Both the position numbers and the translations under genes were made by a program. Of a DNA stretch of 64,000 bases, positions 33,147-43,572 are shown in pieces. Origin of the DNA: Shinisaurus crocodilurus. Its lineage: Eukaryota > Chordata > Lepidosauria > Squamata > Shinisauridae. The notes beneath the pieces are model-generated. The model ran no database searches and had not been told where the DNA came from. It was given only the letters and a program-made list of their open reading frames with translations. Each line of letters starts with the position of its first letter. Within the stretch, counting starts at the first letter, position 1. The stretch spans positions 79,850,524 to 79,914,523 of the forward strand of contig CM037877.1 of the NCBI GenBank assembly GCA_021292165.1, in the 5' to 3' direction.

Positions 33147-33374
33147 CAGGGAAGGCTGGTGACTCCTATTTCGGTGGGGCTCCTTTTCCATTACAGGTTT
33201 TGCAGCTTTTATTTGGAGCTTCTCAGGAGCTGTCCATGGTTCTCCACAGTGGTGGACCTATTTCAGGGGTGGAGTTCAGCACCACGGATAGCTCCTATGA
33301 CGCTCCAAATAAGACCCGCAAAACCTGCAATGGAAAAGGAGCCCCACCGAAATAGGAGTCACCGGCCTCCCCTG
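33147..33374. mobile_element. Foldback hAT MITE, 228 bp
   Basis: The ends are CAGGGAAGGCTGGTGACTCC and its inverse (ggagtcaccggcctcccctg). The arms extend about 75 bases each through 'ctatttcggtggggctcc' and 'ttttccattacaggttttgc'. The flanking 8-mers AATATAGG (33139-33146) and GATATAGG (33375-33382) differ at one position, fitting a hAT target duplication. Confidence 0.87.
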
Positions 33375-33382
33375 GATATAGG

Positions 33383-34206
33383 GTTCAATCCAATGCTGTA
33401 CTAGCGGACATCCACTCATGCAATGGTGCGTCTCCTTGATTTCCACCTCCCAGAGCCCCCTCAAACACACACCTCAAATCTGCCTTGGAAGGCCCTCCAA
33501 TCTTCAGGAGCAGATATGGGCGGGTGTTGGGACTTCAGGGTGAGGTTTTCAGCCAACATGAGACAACGTAGTTCATGGAACATAAATCCAATGGCGGTGA
33601 CTTTTTCTTTCCATGTCACCATGAGTTTATCATTAGCAAGTGGAGAAAGCAGAATAGAAGGCCATGTATGACACCAACCACTGCCACCACTTATCTGTGA
33701 CATACCCTATTTTGCCCCCACACTTGTGGAAGACATCAGTAGCATGTTTGTTGGGTGTTTTAGGCACTTTACTCTTTTGTTTGTACAGCTCCCTCACTCA
33801 AGCTATGGGCCTTTATGCTCAGGCCCCACACCCAGGTCAGTATATTCCCCTCAGGTATCCTGCTTTCCCCTCATCCAGGATTCATGGAAGACGCTCGGCC
33901 TCTTACACTCAGGGTCCCCTTCCCAATCCGTCAGAGACACACCAGCAGTTGCCCAGGACACCCCCCTCTTTCCACAAGCCTTTGGCCCCAACAACTTCAG
34001 CTAACCAGGGTAATGACCTGAAATCCCATTATGTCCCTCGCTGCCCCCTTTCTTCTTTCTCCCGAGATTGCTCCCAAAGATGTGTGTGTTCCTCCCCTTA
34101 GTCACCCACTCACACAGCAAGGGTTAACAGTAAAATGAAATTAGTTTATTTCTACAGATAGAAACAAAAGTGTTTGCTTATCTTATAAGAGTTACTATAT
34201 TTCAAC
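33383..34206. other. Unassigned stretch with MITE-like start
   Basis: 33380-33540 is probably an old MITE ('agggttcaatccaatgctg' end). The rest, including the C/T-rich plus-strand frame at 33664-34101, shows no recognisable protein motif. Confidence 0.35.
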
Positions 34207-34530
34207 TACAGTCATGCCTTGGATTGAGAGCATAATTCGTTCTGGAAACGTGCTTGTAATCCAAAACACTCTTATCCGGCTGGGTGACCGGCCAGATGGG
34301 CGATTAATAAATATAAGAAATAAATTAATAAATATAAGAAATATATCAAAATGAAATTCCCCCCAAAAAAATTGTACAGAGATTTTTAATTTAAGCTGTA
34401 CTACAGTACTTGTATTGCAAGACGTCGCTTGTATATCAAGTTTAAAAAAAATTAAATAAATATTTAAAAATTTGCTTGTCTTGCAAAACGCTCTCAAACC
34501 AAGTTACTTGCAATCCAAGGTATTACTGTA
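34207..34530. mobile_element. Tc1/mariner-type MITE with TA duplication
   Basis: The left end reads cagtcatgccttggattg and the right end, inverted, cagtaataccttggattgc. TA lies on both sides (34207-34208 and 34529-34530). Inside, 'gagcataattcgttctggaa' is mirrored by 'tttgagagcg...' type wording. No transposase frame is present. Confidence 0.82.
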
Positions 34531-34751
34531 CTGGCTGAGGTAACTTTTCCACACAGAGTTCCCTTCCAGCCTCTGCTACTGATTCTGAGTCTGCCTCTAA
34601 ATGTTTCCCCTTCCCATACCCAACCCAGAATGAACGTTAACCTGCCTGTCACAGCTCTCTGTCCCTTGCCAACATTCCGAGTGCTGTGATTGGCTCTGGA
34701 TTCTCAGGGAGGGAGAGGCAGAACTCCAGCTGACCATCACACCACATAAAG

Positions 34752-34886
34752 CAGTGTTCTCCAACCTTGGGTCCCCAGATGTTTTTGGGCTACAACTCCC
34801 AGCATGCCGCAGCCAGCATAGCTGGCTGGGGCATGCTGGGAGTTGTAGGTCAAAAACATCTGGGGACCCAAGGTTGGAGAACACTG
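34752..34886. mobile_element. 135-bp near-perfect palindromic hAT MITE, copy 2
   Basis: It has the same ends (CAGTGTTCTCCAACCTTGG and inverse) and same length as 9366-9500. ACATAAAG lies at 34744-34751 and 34887-34894, an exact 8-bp duplication. The arms differ at only a few positions. Confidence 0.93.
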
Positions 34887-34927
34887 ACATAAAGAGATCA
34901 CCATCTTGTTTTAAAAGAAAACTTAAG

Positions 34928-35012
34928 CAGCAATCTTACACTTAACCTGGGAGTAAGTCTCACTGAATTCAGTGGGACTTAGTTCAGAGTAGACATGTAG
35001 AGGATTGTCCTG
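34928..35012. repeat. Short hairpin MITE, 'gagtaagtccc' family
   Basis: It reads 'cagcaatcttacacttaacc', 'tgggagtaagtctcactgaa', 'ttcagtgggacttagttcag' and 'agacatgtagaggattg'. The centre is an inverted pair (aagtctcactgaa/ttcagtgggactt). The same family appears at 41225-41305 and 59755-59840. Confidence 0.7.
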
Positions 35013-36184
35013 TGAGTTGTCTTTCTCTGTACAGAGTGTTCAAAATCAACACCGAAAGGAAGTTTGATCTCATTTGTCCCTTCAACTCTCTCACTGACAG
35101 AGATGGGAACAATATTTCACCCATGATGGCTTTGATAAGAGACACGAACTGCAAAATAGAATTGTTTTTTGAGGTCATCAGAAACACAGCCAGGAATTTC
35201 AACTATTTTCATATAGAGGTTGTAACTCTGTTAGTGAGAAAGAACTGTAGGAGAGAGAAACAATTGAAGCTATCCAAGATTAAGGGAGGTTAAAAAAAAA
35301 ACCTCAGCAACAGACTATAAATGAAGAATTATTCCAAAATTCAAGGGAACATGAAAAATATACAAACTAATATTGATAGTCGGTTAAAATCAACATACCT
35401 AACAGGATAGAAAAATCCATCCAGAACAAAATAAATAAATAGAACTTCATGACCTCTACTGCCACTGAATCAAATAACACGTTAATTACAAAAGGATGAA
35501 CACCCCCTGGAGATAGAAGCAAACATAGACAGTCAATAGGATGTGATAACATCCAATACAACCAAGAAACATTTTAGATGAGCACAGGATTATACATAAG
35601 GATTGGAGGATTATACGACAAGACATTTTTTGAATGAAGTAAACAGAAAATTCAGAATACTATTTGAGCTGAAGTATGGTATGAGAAATTCACTGTGATG
35701 AATTAATCCCAGGAAAAACTACAGAATAAATTCACCAGTTTAAGGTGCACTTTCCCATGATGCCGCAGCAATAGCAGGAATGACCACCAGTGCAACAGGA
35801 AGCTAGTGCTGCTAGTGCAACTAGAAACTAGCACTTCCAGAATGGGACGAGTGAGCGGAGCTAACATAAGGAAGCTCCACTGACTTCTTCCATAGTTCCC
35901 TGGGTTACGATCGCAAGTGCTAGTTTGCCCACTAGCGCAATGTATTTAGCAGGGCAAGATTGGCAGTATTGAATACTATCCAATGGTTCCAAAGAAGGGA
36001 CTGTAACTTGATGCTGTTTCTATAATATTAGTGAAGTATGCATCAGTATGAAAAGTGATGACATCTTACTCCCATAAATGTTCCTGTTCTCCTGCCTACA
36101 TCAGATCCATGCCACATTGTGGCAAGCAAATCTCATATAGCTAAAGACCCTTTGCTGTGCACCCAAACATAACTCCCAGAGATG
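35013..36184. other. Unassigned stretch
   Basis: A 93-codon plus-strand frame at 35012-35293 has no recognisable motif. 35740-35985 has repeated 'actagc' and 'agtgctagt' wording with inverted pairs and ends 'gggcaagattggcagtattg', reminiscent of the element at 3565-3865, but the ends are not clear. Confidence 0.35.
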
Positions 36185-36189
36185 TGCTG

Positions 36190-36443
36190 GGTCACATCTG
36201 GAGTAGTGGTTAGAGTGTTGGACTGGGACTCGGGAGATCTGGGTTCTAGTCCCCGCTTGACCATGAAACTCACTGGGTGACTTTGGGCCAGTCACTGACT
36301 CTCAGCCTAACCTACCTCACAGGGTTGTTGTGAGGATAAAATTGAGAGGAAGAGGAGGATTATGTAAGCCGCCTTGGGTTCCTTGCAGGAAAAAAGGTGG
36401 GGTATAAATATAAATATAATAAATATAATAAATAAATAAATAA
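36190..36443 (+). mobile_element. Sauria-type SINE
   Basis: The head 'gagtagtggttagagtgttg' and 'gggttctagtccccgc', body 'ctgggtgactttgggcc', and tail 'gccgccttgggttcc', 'aaggtggggtataaata' plus TAAA repeats are all present. The first ~10 bases of the head are altered. Confidence 0.9.
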
Positions 36444-36447
36444 ATAT

Positions 36448-36600
36448 TCAGTTTATTTTATTTATAGCCCACCTTTCCTCAAGGTGGCATGCATGGTTAT
36501 TTCTCCCCTTCCCATTTATCTTCTCAATAACCCTGTGAGGTAGGTCAGGCTGAGAAATGGTGACTGGCTCAAGGTCACCCAGTCATTAAGGAAATCAGTG
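36448..36600 (-). mobile_element. Older Sauria-type SINE fragment, opposite orientation
   Basis: On the plus strand: 'tttatttatagcccaccttt', 'ctcaataaccctgtgaggta', 'ggctgagaaatggtgactgg' and 'aaggtcacccagt'. The tRNA-like head is missing. It lies tail to tail with the SINE at 36190-36443. Confidence 0.7.
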
Positions 36601-36619
36601 GTGACTAGTGGTGATCAGG

Positions 36620-37080
36620 GGATACAATGGCTCCTGGTACTGGTTCGGAGAGTTTCAGGCACCCTCATAGGACTGCAGAACCCATTCCTCATTTTTCCAA
36701 TCTTAAATTTGATTCACCCCAAACTTTGATTTATTTATTTTTAATTGCATGAAAATCTGTACACTTTTTGGTGAATATTTATCCAGATACATGGATTATT
36801 GAATGCAATTTTGCCTAATATACACTTTATTGCAAGCAATTATTCAAATAACCTTATTTTAACCTTATTTTCATGAATGTACACATCGTTATGTGCACAT
36901 TTCCCTGACATACACATTTTTGTATGCATTTTTTTTTTTGCTTGGATTACTCCATTACAGAATTTGGAGAAGTGTGAATTTCAGAGGCCGAGTTTCGCTT
37001 TGTGTATTGGTTCAAAAATTAAAAATTAGGTAAATTTGCATTAAAATGCAAACCAAATAAATTTCTCTGCCATCCCTAGT
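36620..37080 (+). mobile_element. AT-rich hAT-like MITE of the 'atgcattttt' family
   Basis: The right end 'aaatttctctgccatcccta' is typical. Inside are 'gcaattttgcctaatataca', 'cacatttttgtatgcatttt', 'aatttggagaagtgtgaatt' and 'taggtaaatttgcattaaaa'. The same modules in the same order occur at 52885-53190. Confidence 0.7.
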
Positions 37081-38691
37081 AGAATGAGACCTATGGGCTT
37101 CAATTCAGAGAGCACTTTTACACCAACTTGCAAATGAAATGGCCAGATGAACATTTGACTCTCTTTCCTTGTGCACCAGCATGATCCAGAATAGCTCAGT
37201 TTGTTTCTGTATCATCTTGTGTGGTTAAAATTTAGCTGGTCATACATTGCAGACAGTGGGGTTTCTGCTATTAATTAAGGAGTAAAAACCTTGCTGGGCA
37301 TGAGGAGTTAACTATACAGTTCTCTGGATGGTGGTTGTAAAGTTCAGGCAAACATTTGTAGCGAAAATAGGATTACCAAACCCAAATGCTTCTAAGGGTA
37401 CATGACTGAAAAACTGAATTCTATTACACTGAATTGGCACAGTCTTGTTGGTAGAAGGGAGGGGCCCACTGACCCCAGCCATAATGTTTGTACATCCACT
37501 GGCCTTGCCCCTAATCTCTGCATGTTCAGCAAGTCTAAACAGATCTTTGTTACATGCCCATAAGCTCTTCCATGCAGAACACACTTCCATGTGCTCTGGA
37601 GTGCACACAGAAGCCTGTTTAGACCTTCCATTGAATAAATGGAAGGTTGAGACAGGGCCAAAGAGCATATTCAGTCAGTTTATGGAGAGAAGACCTGCTT
37701 GGAGGCAGCGGCATGTGCAAATGCTTCATATACAGTTCACTGATGGATGGCTCTGGTATTCTGAAATATAGTATATTATTTAAAAAATCAAAAACAAGGC
37801 AACTCATCTTGAAGCACAGGTTACTGGAATCAATAAGTTTGTGTTTTATTACTTTTAAGATCTTTATTAGGGTGTCTATTGATTGTTGAATCTCAAATAT
37901 TTCAAACATTCAATTTGGTCATAAAAACAATTTACTCTGTTTGGTTCATAAGCTAGAAAAGGTGAGAAATTTCACTTATTTCTCAACTCTCAGAAAAGAG
38001 TTAATGATAACCAAAGTCTTAATTCTCCAAATGCCTGTTTCTCAATGGCAGATTTGTTATGGGTTGTAATTAACTCTACTGATGCGGATGAGGTCGTTAC
38101 AACCAATATGGCAGAAATAAGTCATTTCCCTCCAATGGCTAAAGCCATGAATCCTTTGTGTTGATTTCATACTCCTTGCTGTCTGATATAAGCGTGAACC
38201 AATCTCCTTATGGAAAAGGCCTACTTTGCTATGCTGTCATTCAACTGAGCTAACAAGATTGCCAGGTCCCTAAAGTCCTTTTTACCTAATAATTTCCAAA
38301 GCAAAAGGTCTTATAACCATTTGGCTAAATATATGTAAGTGTAAAACTTTTATTGAGCTTCATCACAGCAATTAATTCTGATTGAGGAACTAACTCTGGA
38401 TTGAATCTTTTTCCTTGAAGTAATAGTGGAATGAATAAACTTCTTCTAATTTGCTATACCTTTCCCCTTTGTGCTAATTTTAAAACACATGTATGATGCA
38501 GTATATCAGGTAAATAAACACCTTAATTTTTCCTTCCTTCCTTCCTTCCTTCTGTTCTGCTATATTGATTCACACAGAACAGTACAGCAAAACACAAAAT
38601 CTGAGATAGTATTCAGCTAATCTCATTGGTTAAAACAACCCAGTGCCTGGTTCAAAATTTAAACACCCCATTTCCTGTGCAAAAACTTAAT
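37081..38691. other. Unassigned stretch
   Basis: Several overlapping frames of 80-118 codons at 37312-37909 lie on both strands and have no recognisable motif; they look like chance frames. A (TTCC)n run is at 38530-38551. No repeat family is recognised. Confidence 0.35.
38530..38551. repeat. (TTCC)n microsatellite
   Basis: TTCC tetranucleotide run. Confidence 0.92.
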
Positions 38692-38927
38692 ATTTATATA
38701 TTTATTAATTTCATTTATATCCTGCCTTTTATTCCAAGAAGCCCAAGGTGGAATACATTATCCTCCCACCCACATTTTATCCTCACAACAACCCTATGAG
38801 GTAGTTTAGGTTGAGAGTCAGTGACTGGCCCAAAGTCACCCAGTGAGCTTCATGGCTGAGTGGGGACTAGGACCCATGTATCCTAAGTCCCATTCCAACA
38901 CTCTAACCACTACATCACACTGGCTTC
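38692..38927 (-). mobile_element. Sauria-type SINE
   Basis: On the minus strand: head GCCAGTGTGATGTAGTGG, body 'ctgggtgactttgggcc' and 'cctcatagggttgttgtgag', and tail with AATAAATA at the left. It is more diverged than the copy at 28421. Confidence 0.88.
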
Positions 38928-39159
38928 CAGCAATATATCTTTCTACTGATGGAGTCCATAAAAGTGTGTTTTCCATATTTATTCTACTCTATTCCATTCA
39001 AAAAATAGAGGGCCAGTTTATAAATTCAAGCAGAAAAGCTATTCCTGGATGGTACCACTGGAACCCAGAAGTAGGGGATTTCATGTTTGAAGCCCCTCCC
39101 CCTGCTTAAAAGAGAAGGAAGGAACATTCCATGAACATAGAAAGGGGATCAGGGATCAG

Positions 39160-39530
39160 ACCAGGGCTGAGCACATCAGTCTATTTCTGGTCTGTGTCAC
39201 TTGAGAACTTCACACATCAGTCAGATCCATTCCATTTCTGCATTATTCTGAGATTGTTGTTGGATTTTTTAAAATCTACACAAAAATTTGCATTTAAATG
39301 CTCACTTTCAAATGTATTTCCTCTCAAAATACGACTTTCTAAATGTATTTCCTGTCAAAATTCATATTCTTAAACCTATTTTGATACATTTGTTGAGCCA
39401 AGAACCATGTCAGGACACTTTGGAAGTGCAATAGCTTGTGCACAACTTTCAGTCAGATCTGCACATTAGCTGGGGAGGTGCAGTTCAGGTTAGTTCTCAA
39501 AGACTGAATTCCTCACCCATCTCTAGATCA
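39160..39530 (+). mobile_element. AT-rich hAT-like MITE fragment
   Basis: It carries 'ggtctgtgtcacttgagaac', 'aaaatttgcatttaaatgct' and repeated 'aaatgtatttcctctcaaaa'/'aaatgtatttcctgtcaaaa' units, and ends near 'tcctcacccatctctag'. The 'cacccatctctag' end resembles the 'catcccta' ends of its relatives. Confidence 0.6.
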
Positions 39531-40429
39531 TACTAGCATTCTGCCTATGTGCAGAGAGCATTCCCCTATTTTACTGGGAGCAATTCTTCTATGCATAGGG
39601 AGCTTTTTTTCACATGGAAGCATTTATAAATGAGATTTCCTTCCATCTGCAGCCTGAAGTTGTACCCATCCAGGAACAGTTTTACCACTTAATTTTGCTG
39701 AATGTGTAAATTAGAAATACTTACTAGCAGATTCTCTGACTCACCAGTTCCCAAACAGTGCATTTTGGGAAGTCATGTGGGCTGTTCAATCCTTCCTTGT
39801 GTTGATTCAGAGGCCTAGAAAATAATGTGTTCACACACTAGCCCTATTCGGTCATTAGCTTCCATGCAATGTTAACTATGTGAAGGAAGAGAGTGAGGCA
39901 TTGCCCACTGGCTCTGCTGCCCTTTGTCCATGTGTTGGGTGGGAGAGGGTGTCAAGAGGGAAGCCTGCTCTGCACACAGAGGCTCCTCCCATGATTTAGA
40001 ACCTCTTCAGACATTATCTGAACAAGTGGGCAGTGGAGAGACAGAGCTGGCATGGGACATAATAGTGAGGCCAGGGCCAGTAGGCATGGCCCTCTTGTCC
40101 TCCACAAAAGATCAGGTAGCAGACAGTGCCCAAAGAAGCAGTGCTGGCTCCAGGGTTTTAAGGCCCTTGGCAAGACACCCTCAATAGACCCCCTCCCTCA
40201 GTGAGCATACCCTCCAACATTTCACAGATGAAAATAGGGACACACATGTGAATTCATAAGAGGTATGGTTAAGCAACATGAAGGTGTGATCAAGAGGGTG
40301 TGGCCAGGCAACATGAGGGCATGGCCAAGGGTATGGCCAGGCGACCAAAGGGCATGGTCAGGTACAAAAGTTATTAGAGGAAACACACAAAACTGCAGTA
40401 TTTTCTCCCTCTCACCTAGAACCTGGGGT
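39531..40429. other. Mostly unassigned; MITE fragments at 40139-40380
   Basis: 40139-40195 ('gtgctggctccagggtttta', 'aagacaccctcaatagac') is the left end of the family at 15465 and 46325. 40205-40380 ('taccctccaacatttcacag', then 'aaaatagggacacacatg', then repeated 'gccaggcaac' and 'gcatggcca') looks like a second hAT-type MITE with a short internal tandem array. Confidence 0.45.
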
Positions 40430-40800
40430 TATCCACTAAAGCTAAATGATGGCACATTTGGGACAAACAAAATGAAGTATTTCTTTGCATAGTGCGTAGT
40501 TAAGCTGTGGAATTCACTGGCACAAGATGTAGCGATGGCTGCCAACTTGGAGTAGACAAATTCATGGAGGTGAGTATCTATTACTGATAAGGCTATCAAT
40601 GGATTATTCATGATGTCTACATAGCACTTCCAGGATTGGAGACACCATGCCTCTGAATATCAGTTGTTGGGGAACATACTGTTACCCTCATGTCCTGCTT
40701 GAGAGCTTTCCAGAGCATCTGGTTGGTCACTGTGGGAAACAGGATGCTGGACCACATTGGCCTTTCCAGTAGGGCTCTTTTTATGGTCTTATGGTCTTAA
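40430..40800 (+). mobile_element. CR1-type LINE 3' end
   Basis: The order 'gctgtggaattcactggcac', 'aagatgtagcgatggctgcc', 'ttgttggggaacatactg', 'aggatgctggaccacattgg' and 'ctttttatggtcttatggtc' is the CR1 3' region read in sense. Confidence 0.82.
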
Positions 40801-42364
40801 CCTAGCACAGAGAAGAAGGCATGAACAAGCCTCTTACAAGAAGATGCAAGCCCAGTCCCTATATACAAACCCAGGTTGCTTAAGTGTATGCGGGGACTTA
40901 GTTTGCATGAAGATGTCCTTCCTTTTGTCTGTTAGACTTATGGGTTGAATAAGGCAATCTGGAGGTTAATTTTTGACAGCCAAGTTCAGAGCACAGGCCT
41001 TTTAAGGGCACAAATTGTGTCAGTCTTCAGAAAAAAATCATGAGAAGCTGCCCATTATAAGTCTTTGACCATCAAGGGCTATTCCTGGAGTTCTGAAAGG
41101 AAGGAGCAAAGACTAGTTTTACAGCCTGATGCTATAAATGTTCATTCAAAAGCTACTCCCACTTCTTTCAATGGGGCTTTAATTGCTCTCAAGGAAGTGG
41201 CCAGAATACTGCTGCCATATAGCACAATCCTAGGCATGAACACTCAAAAGTATGTCCCATGGAATTCAGTAGGGCTTACTCCCAAGTAAGTGTACAATTG
41301 AATCACACTATTAGATTTAGGTAAATTCAGTAATAAGTCATCAAGGAGGGTCACCGGTATTGACTATACTTTGTTAAAAGACTCAGAAAAGACTATTATT
41401 ATTATTATTATTATTATTATTGAGAAAGGGTATGCCTTAAATGTAAATGTATTATGGGACAAAATATTTCAACCTTTATTCTTTTTTTTAAATTCATGGT
41501 TAGAGGTTAATAAATATTTTTCCTTCCCACAATTAATATATCTTGCATTTGAGCACATATATCCAGTAGTAAACACTGAAGATCCATGTTTTAAAGCAAT
41601 CTACATCACATCTTGTGGCAGCACATTGATTATGCATTGTGTGAAGAAGTATCATGTAATGGAGGGATAATTGTGAAATGCTGCTTCTTGCTGGAAGAAG
41701 CGGTAGCAGTAACAGCGCCAGTGCTAGGATGACTTTTCCAGAATTATATTATATAATATCTTATATATTATAATTATTACATTATTATATTATATATTAT
41801 TTTATAATATTTTAGAAGTGGCTTTTGTAATATATTTTTTTACCTTACTTAAACCCTTAATTGTTGATATCTGGTGTTTTTCATGGGGGTGGGTGTCAGT
41901 GCTTGCAGGGCAATCTCTTTCTTTTTTGTTTTAAAATTGTCAGGATCGGCACAAATTCAACAGGTGAAGCTTATCCACCCACCCCACACCCCCAAACATA
42001 GAGCTTCAGAGAGAAGGGGAAGTTTCTTGCATTTCCTTCTGACACTGTATCTCACCTGTTAGAGGCACAGCGTCATCTCTGTTAGGAAATAAAATCTTTG
42101 GCAATATAAAGATAGGAATCATGTGATAAATTCCCTCATTCATCTCTCCCTTGGTCCAGACTCCAGGCCAGCAGCAGCGGGTGCAGCCTCCGTCTCCTTT
42201 TCTTTTCACCCAGCTAATCCCTTTCTCCACAGCAATGTGCAGCAGAGGCAACAGGTAGAGCATTTGCGTGCACACACACAAACACACATGCTCACCTGGC
42301 CCTCCAAGCTTAGCAGTGTCTGTCCCTCCGTGGAGACCCTGTGGCTGTTTGAGCCTACGCAGAG
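40801..42364. other. Unassigned stretch with simple repeats
   Basis: Contains the short MITE at about 41225-41305 ('gtatgtcccatggaattcag', 'gggcttactcccaagtaagt'), an ATT run at 41394-41421 and an AT-rich tract at 41745-41830. No gene is visible. Confidence 0.4.
41394..41421. repeat. (ATT)n microsatellite
   Basis: ATT trinucleotide run. Confidence 0.95.
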
Positions 42365-42378
42365 CTATTCTTTAATGG
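42365..42378. repeat. 14-bp target site duplication of the Penelope-like element, left
   Basis: CTATTCTTTAATGG is repeated exactly at 46143-46156, immediately outside the inferred element. Confidence 0.85.
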
Positions 42379-42426
42379 AACCATACAACAAGGGACTATG
42401 TTTAAAATCCTGACAAACACAAAGCA

Positions 42427-43572
42427 TAGAAACTTAAAAGTCAAGAATTTGTATATATAAAAAATAACCATAAAATATAGTAAAATAGATTAAATTTTAT
42501 AGTGTAATATAAAAATTTCCAGAAATGTTTTTTAAAAAATTATATATATAAAACATGTATAAGACAACAACAATTACGTAGACCTGTAAAATACAACGTC
42601 TTAAGGGCTGAAGATGATACAAATGTCCTTTCAGACTTGAGGACCTCTCTCTCTAGATGAAGTAATATTAGTGCCAAAAAATTTTTGTTTGGTTCTTCCA
42701 GAGAATGTCCTCACAGCATGTAAGCTTTCTTAACTTGTGTGTAGAAGCCAAACGCGTTTCGGCCCAAAGGCCTTCTTCAGTGGCTTAGGAAAAATACAAA
42801 ACTTACAATGAATCAAACTACAGTCTGCTAGTTTTTCATAAGAAATTGGTAGTAATATAGAACATAATTAAATGATATCATGCTCACCCCTGTAGTTTTC
42901 ACTAAGGTCAATATACAAGCTAATGCTCTGTATCACTCCAATTCTATATAAAATATACATTTGTTTTATTAGTACATACATTGATAAGAAATTTTTTTAT
43001 ATATTTATAAAGATAGAAAAAATAAAAATATAAGAGAACCCTTTCAGAAGGAGTATATTGACTTACCAAGGTTGGTTACATCTACCAAGCTCCTGAGGCA
43101 ATGCTCCAGAGTTTGGCAGATGGAGTAATTTATCTGGTGTGATACTCTTACACACACCTGGTAGTCATCTTCATTTAGAGGTTGCCTGATAGTGTGGCTA
43201 TACATCTAGTATTCTGAACGAACTTACACTGAAGTTGGTCTTTATACATAATTTATTTCAACAAAACCATGGCAAAAATTAGTATACTACAAACCAGTTG
43301 ATAACCAATCTATGTTCTCATTTAATCCAAATGGAGCCACTGTATTTAGATTAAATATCCATCTGGACTTTTGGTTTTTAAGTTTTGCTATTAGTTGTTT
43401 TCCTGTACCTCGCACTCTTTCTAAGCACCAAAACCTGACAGAGTTTTCATCATGCTCCTGTTCCATATAATGTTTGACCATTGGTGCATGAATCTTTTTG
43501 GTTCTAATGCAACTTTTGTGTTCAGCTATTCTTAATTTTATTTTTCTAGTTGTCATGCCTATGTATAGTAAA
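42427..43572 (-). repeat. Inverted terminal copy of the Penelope-like element, left arm (3' end of the element)
   Basis: It includes the last ~95 codons of the protein, the 3' UTR and a hammerhead-like fold. The right arm matches it in inverted orientation; differences seen by eye include G/A near 42502, a K/E codon change, and a short length change at 43063-43073 (matching about 45517-45523). Confidence 0.93.
42745..42786 (-). ncRNA. Hammerhead-ribozyme-like motif, 3' UTR of the Penelope-like element
   Basis: Read on the minus strand (sense to the gene): stem I AAGCCA/UGGCUU, conserved box CUGAAGA, stem II GGCC-UUUG-GGCC, box GAAA, then a 2-bp stem III (AC/GU around a 2-base loop) and U at the cleavage position. 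All elements are in the right order for a type I hammerhead with a very short stem III. One extra unpaired A lies between CUGAAGA and stem II, and the cleavage base is U rather than the more common C. Hammerheads in Penelope-like terminal repeats are established; activity here is untested. Confidence 0.75.

Noticed and set aside
33664..34101. 145-codon plus-strand frame rich in Pro, Ser and His
   Set aside because: C/T-rich composition explains the bias; no motif and no splice context.
37312..37909. Cluster of overlapping 80-118-codon frames on both strands
   Set aside because: No direction is favoured and no family motif is seen; they are chance frames in moderate-GC DNA.
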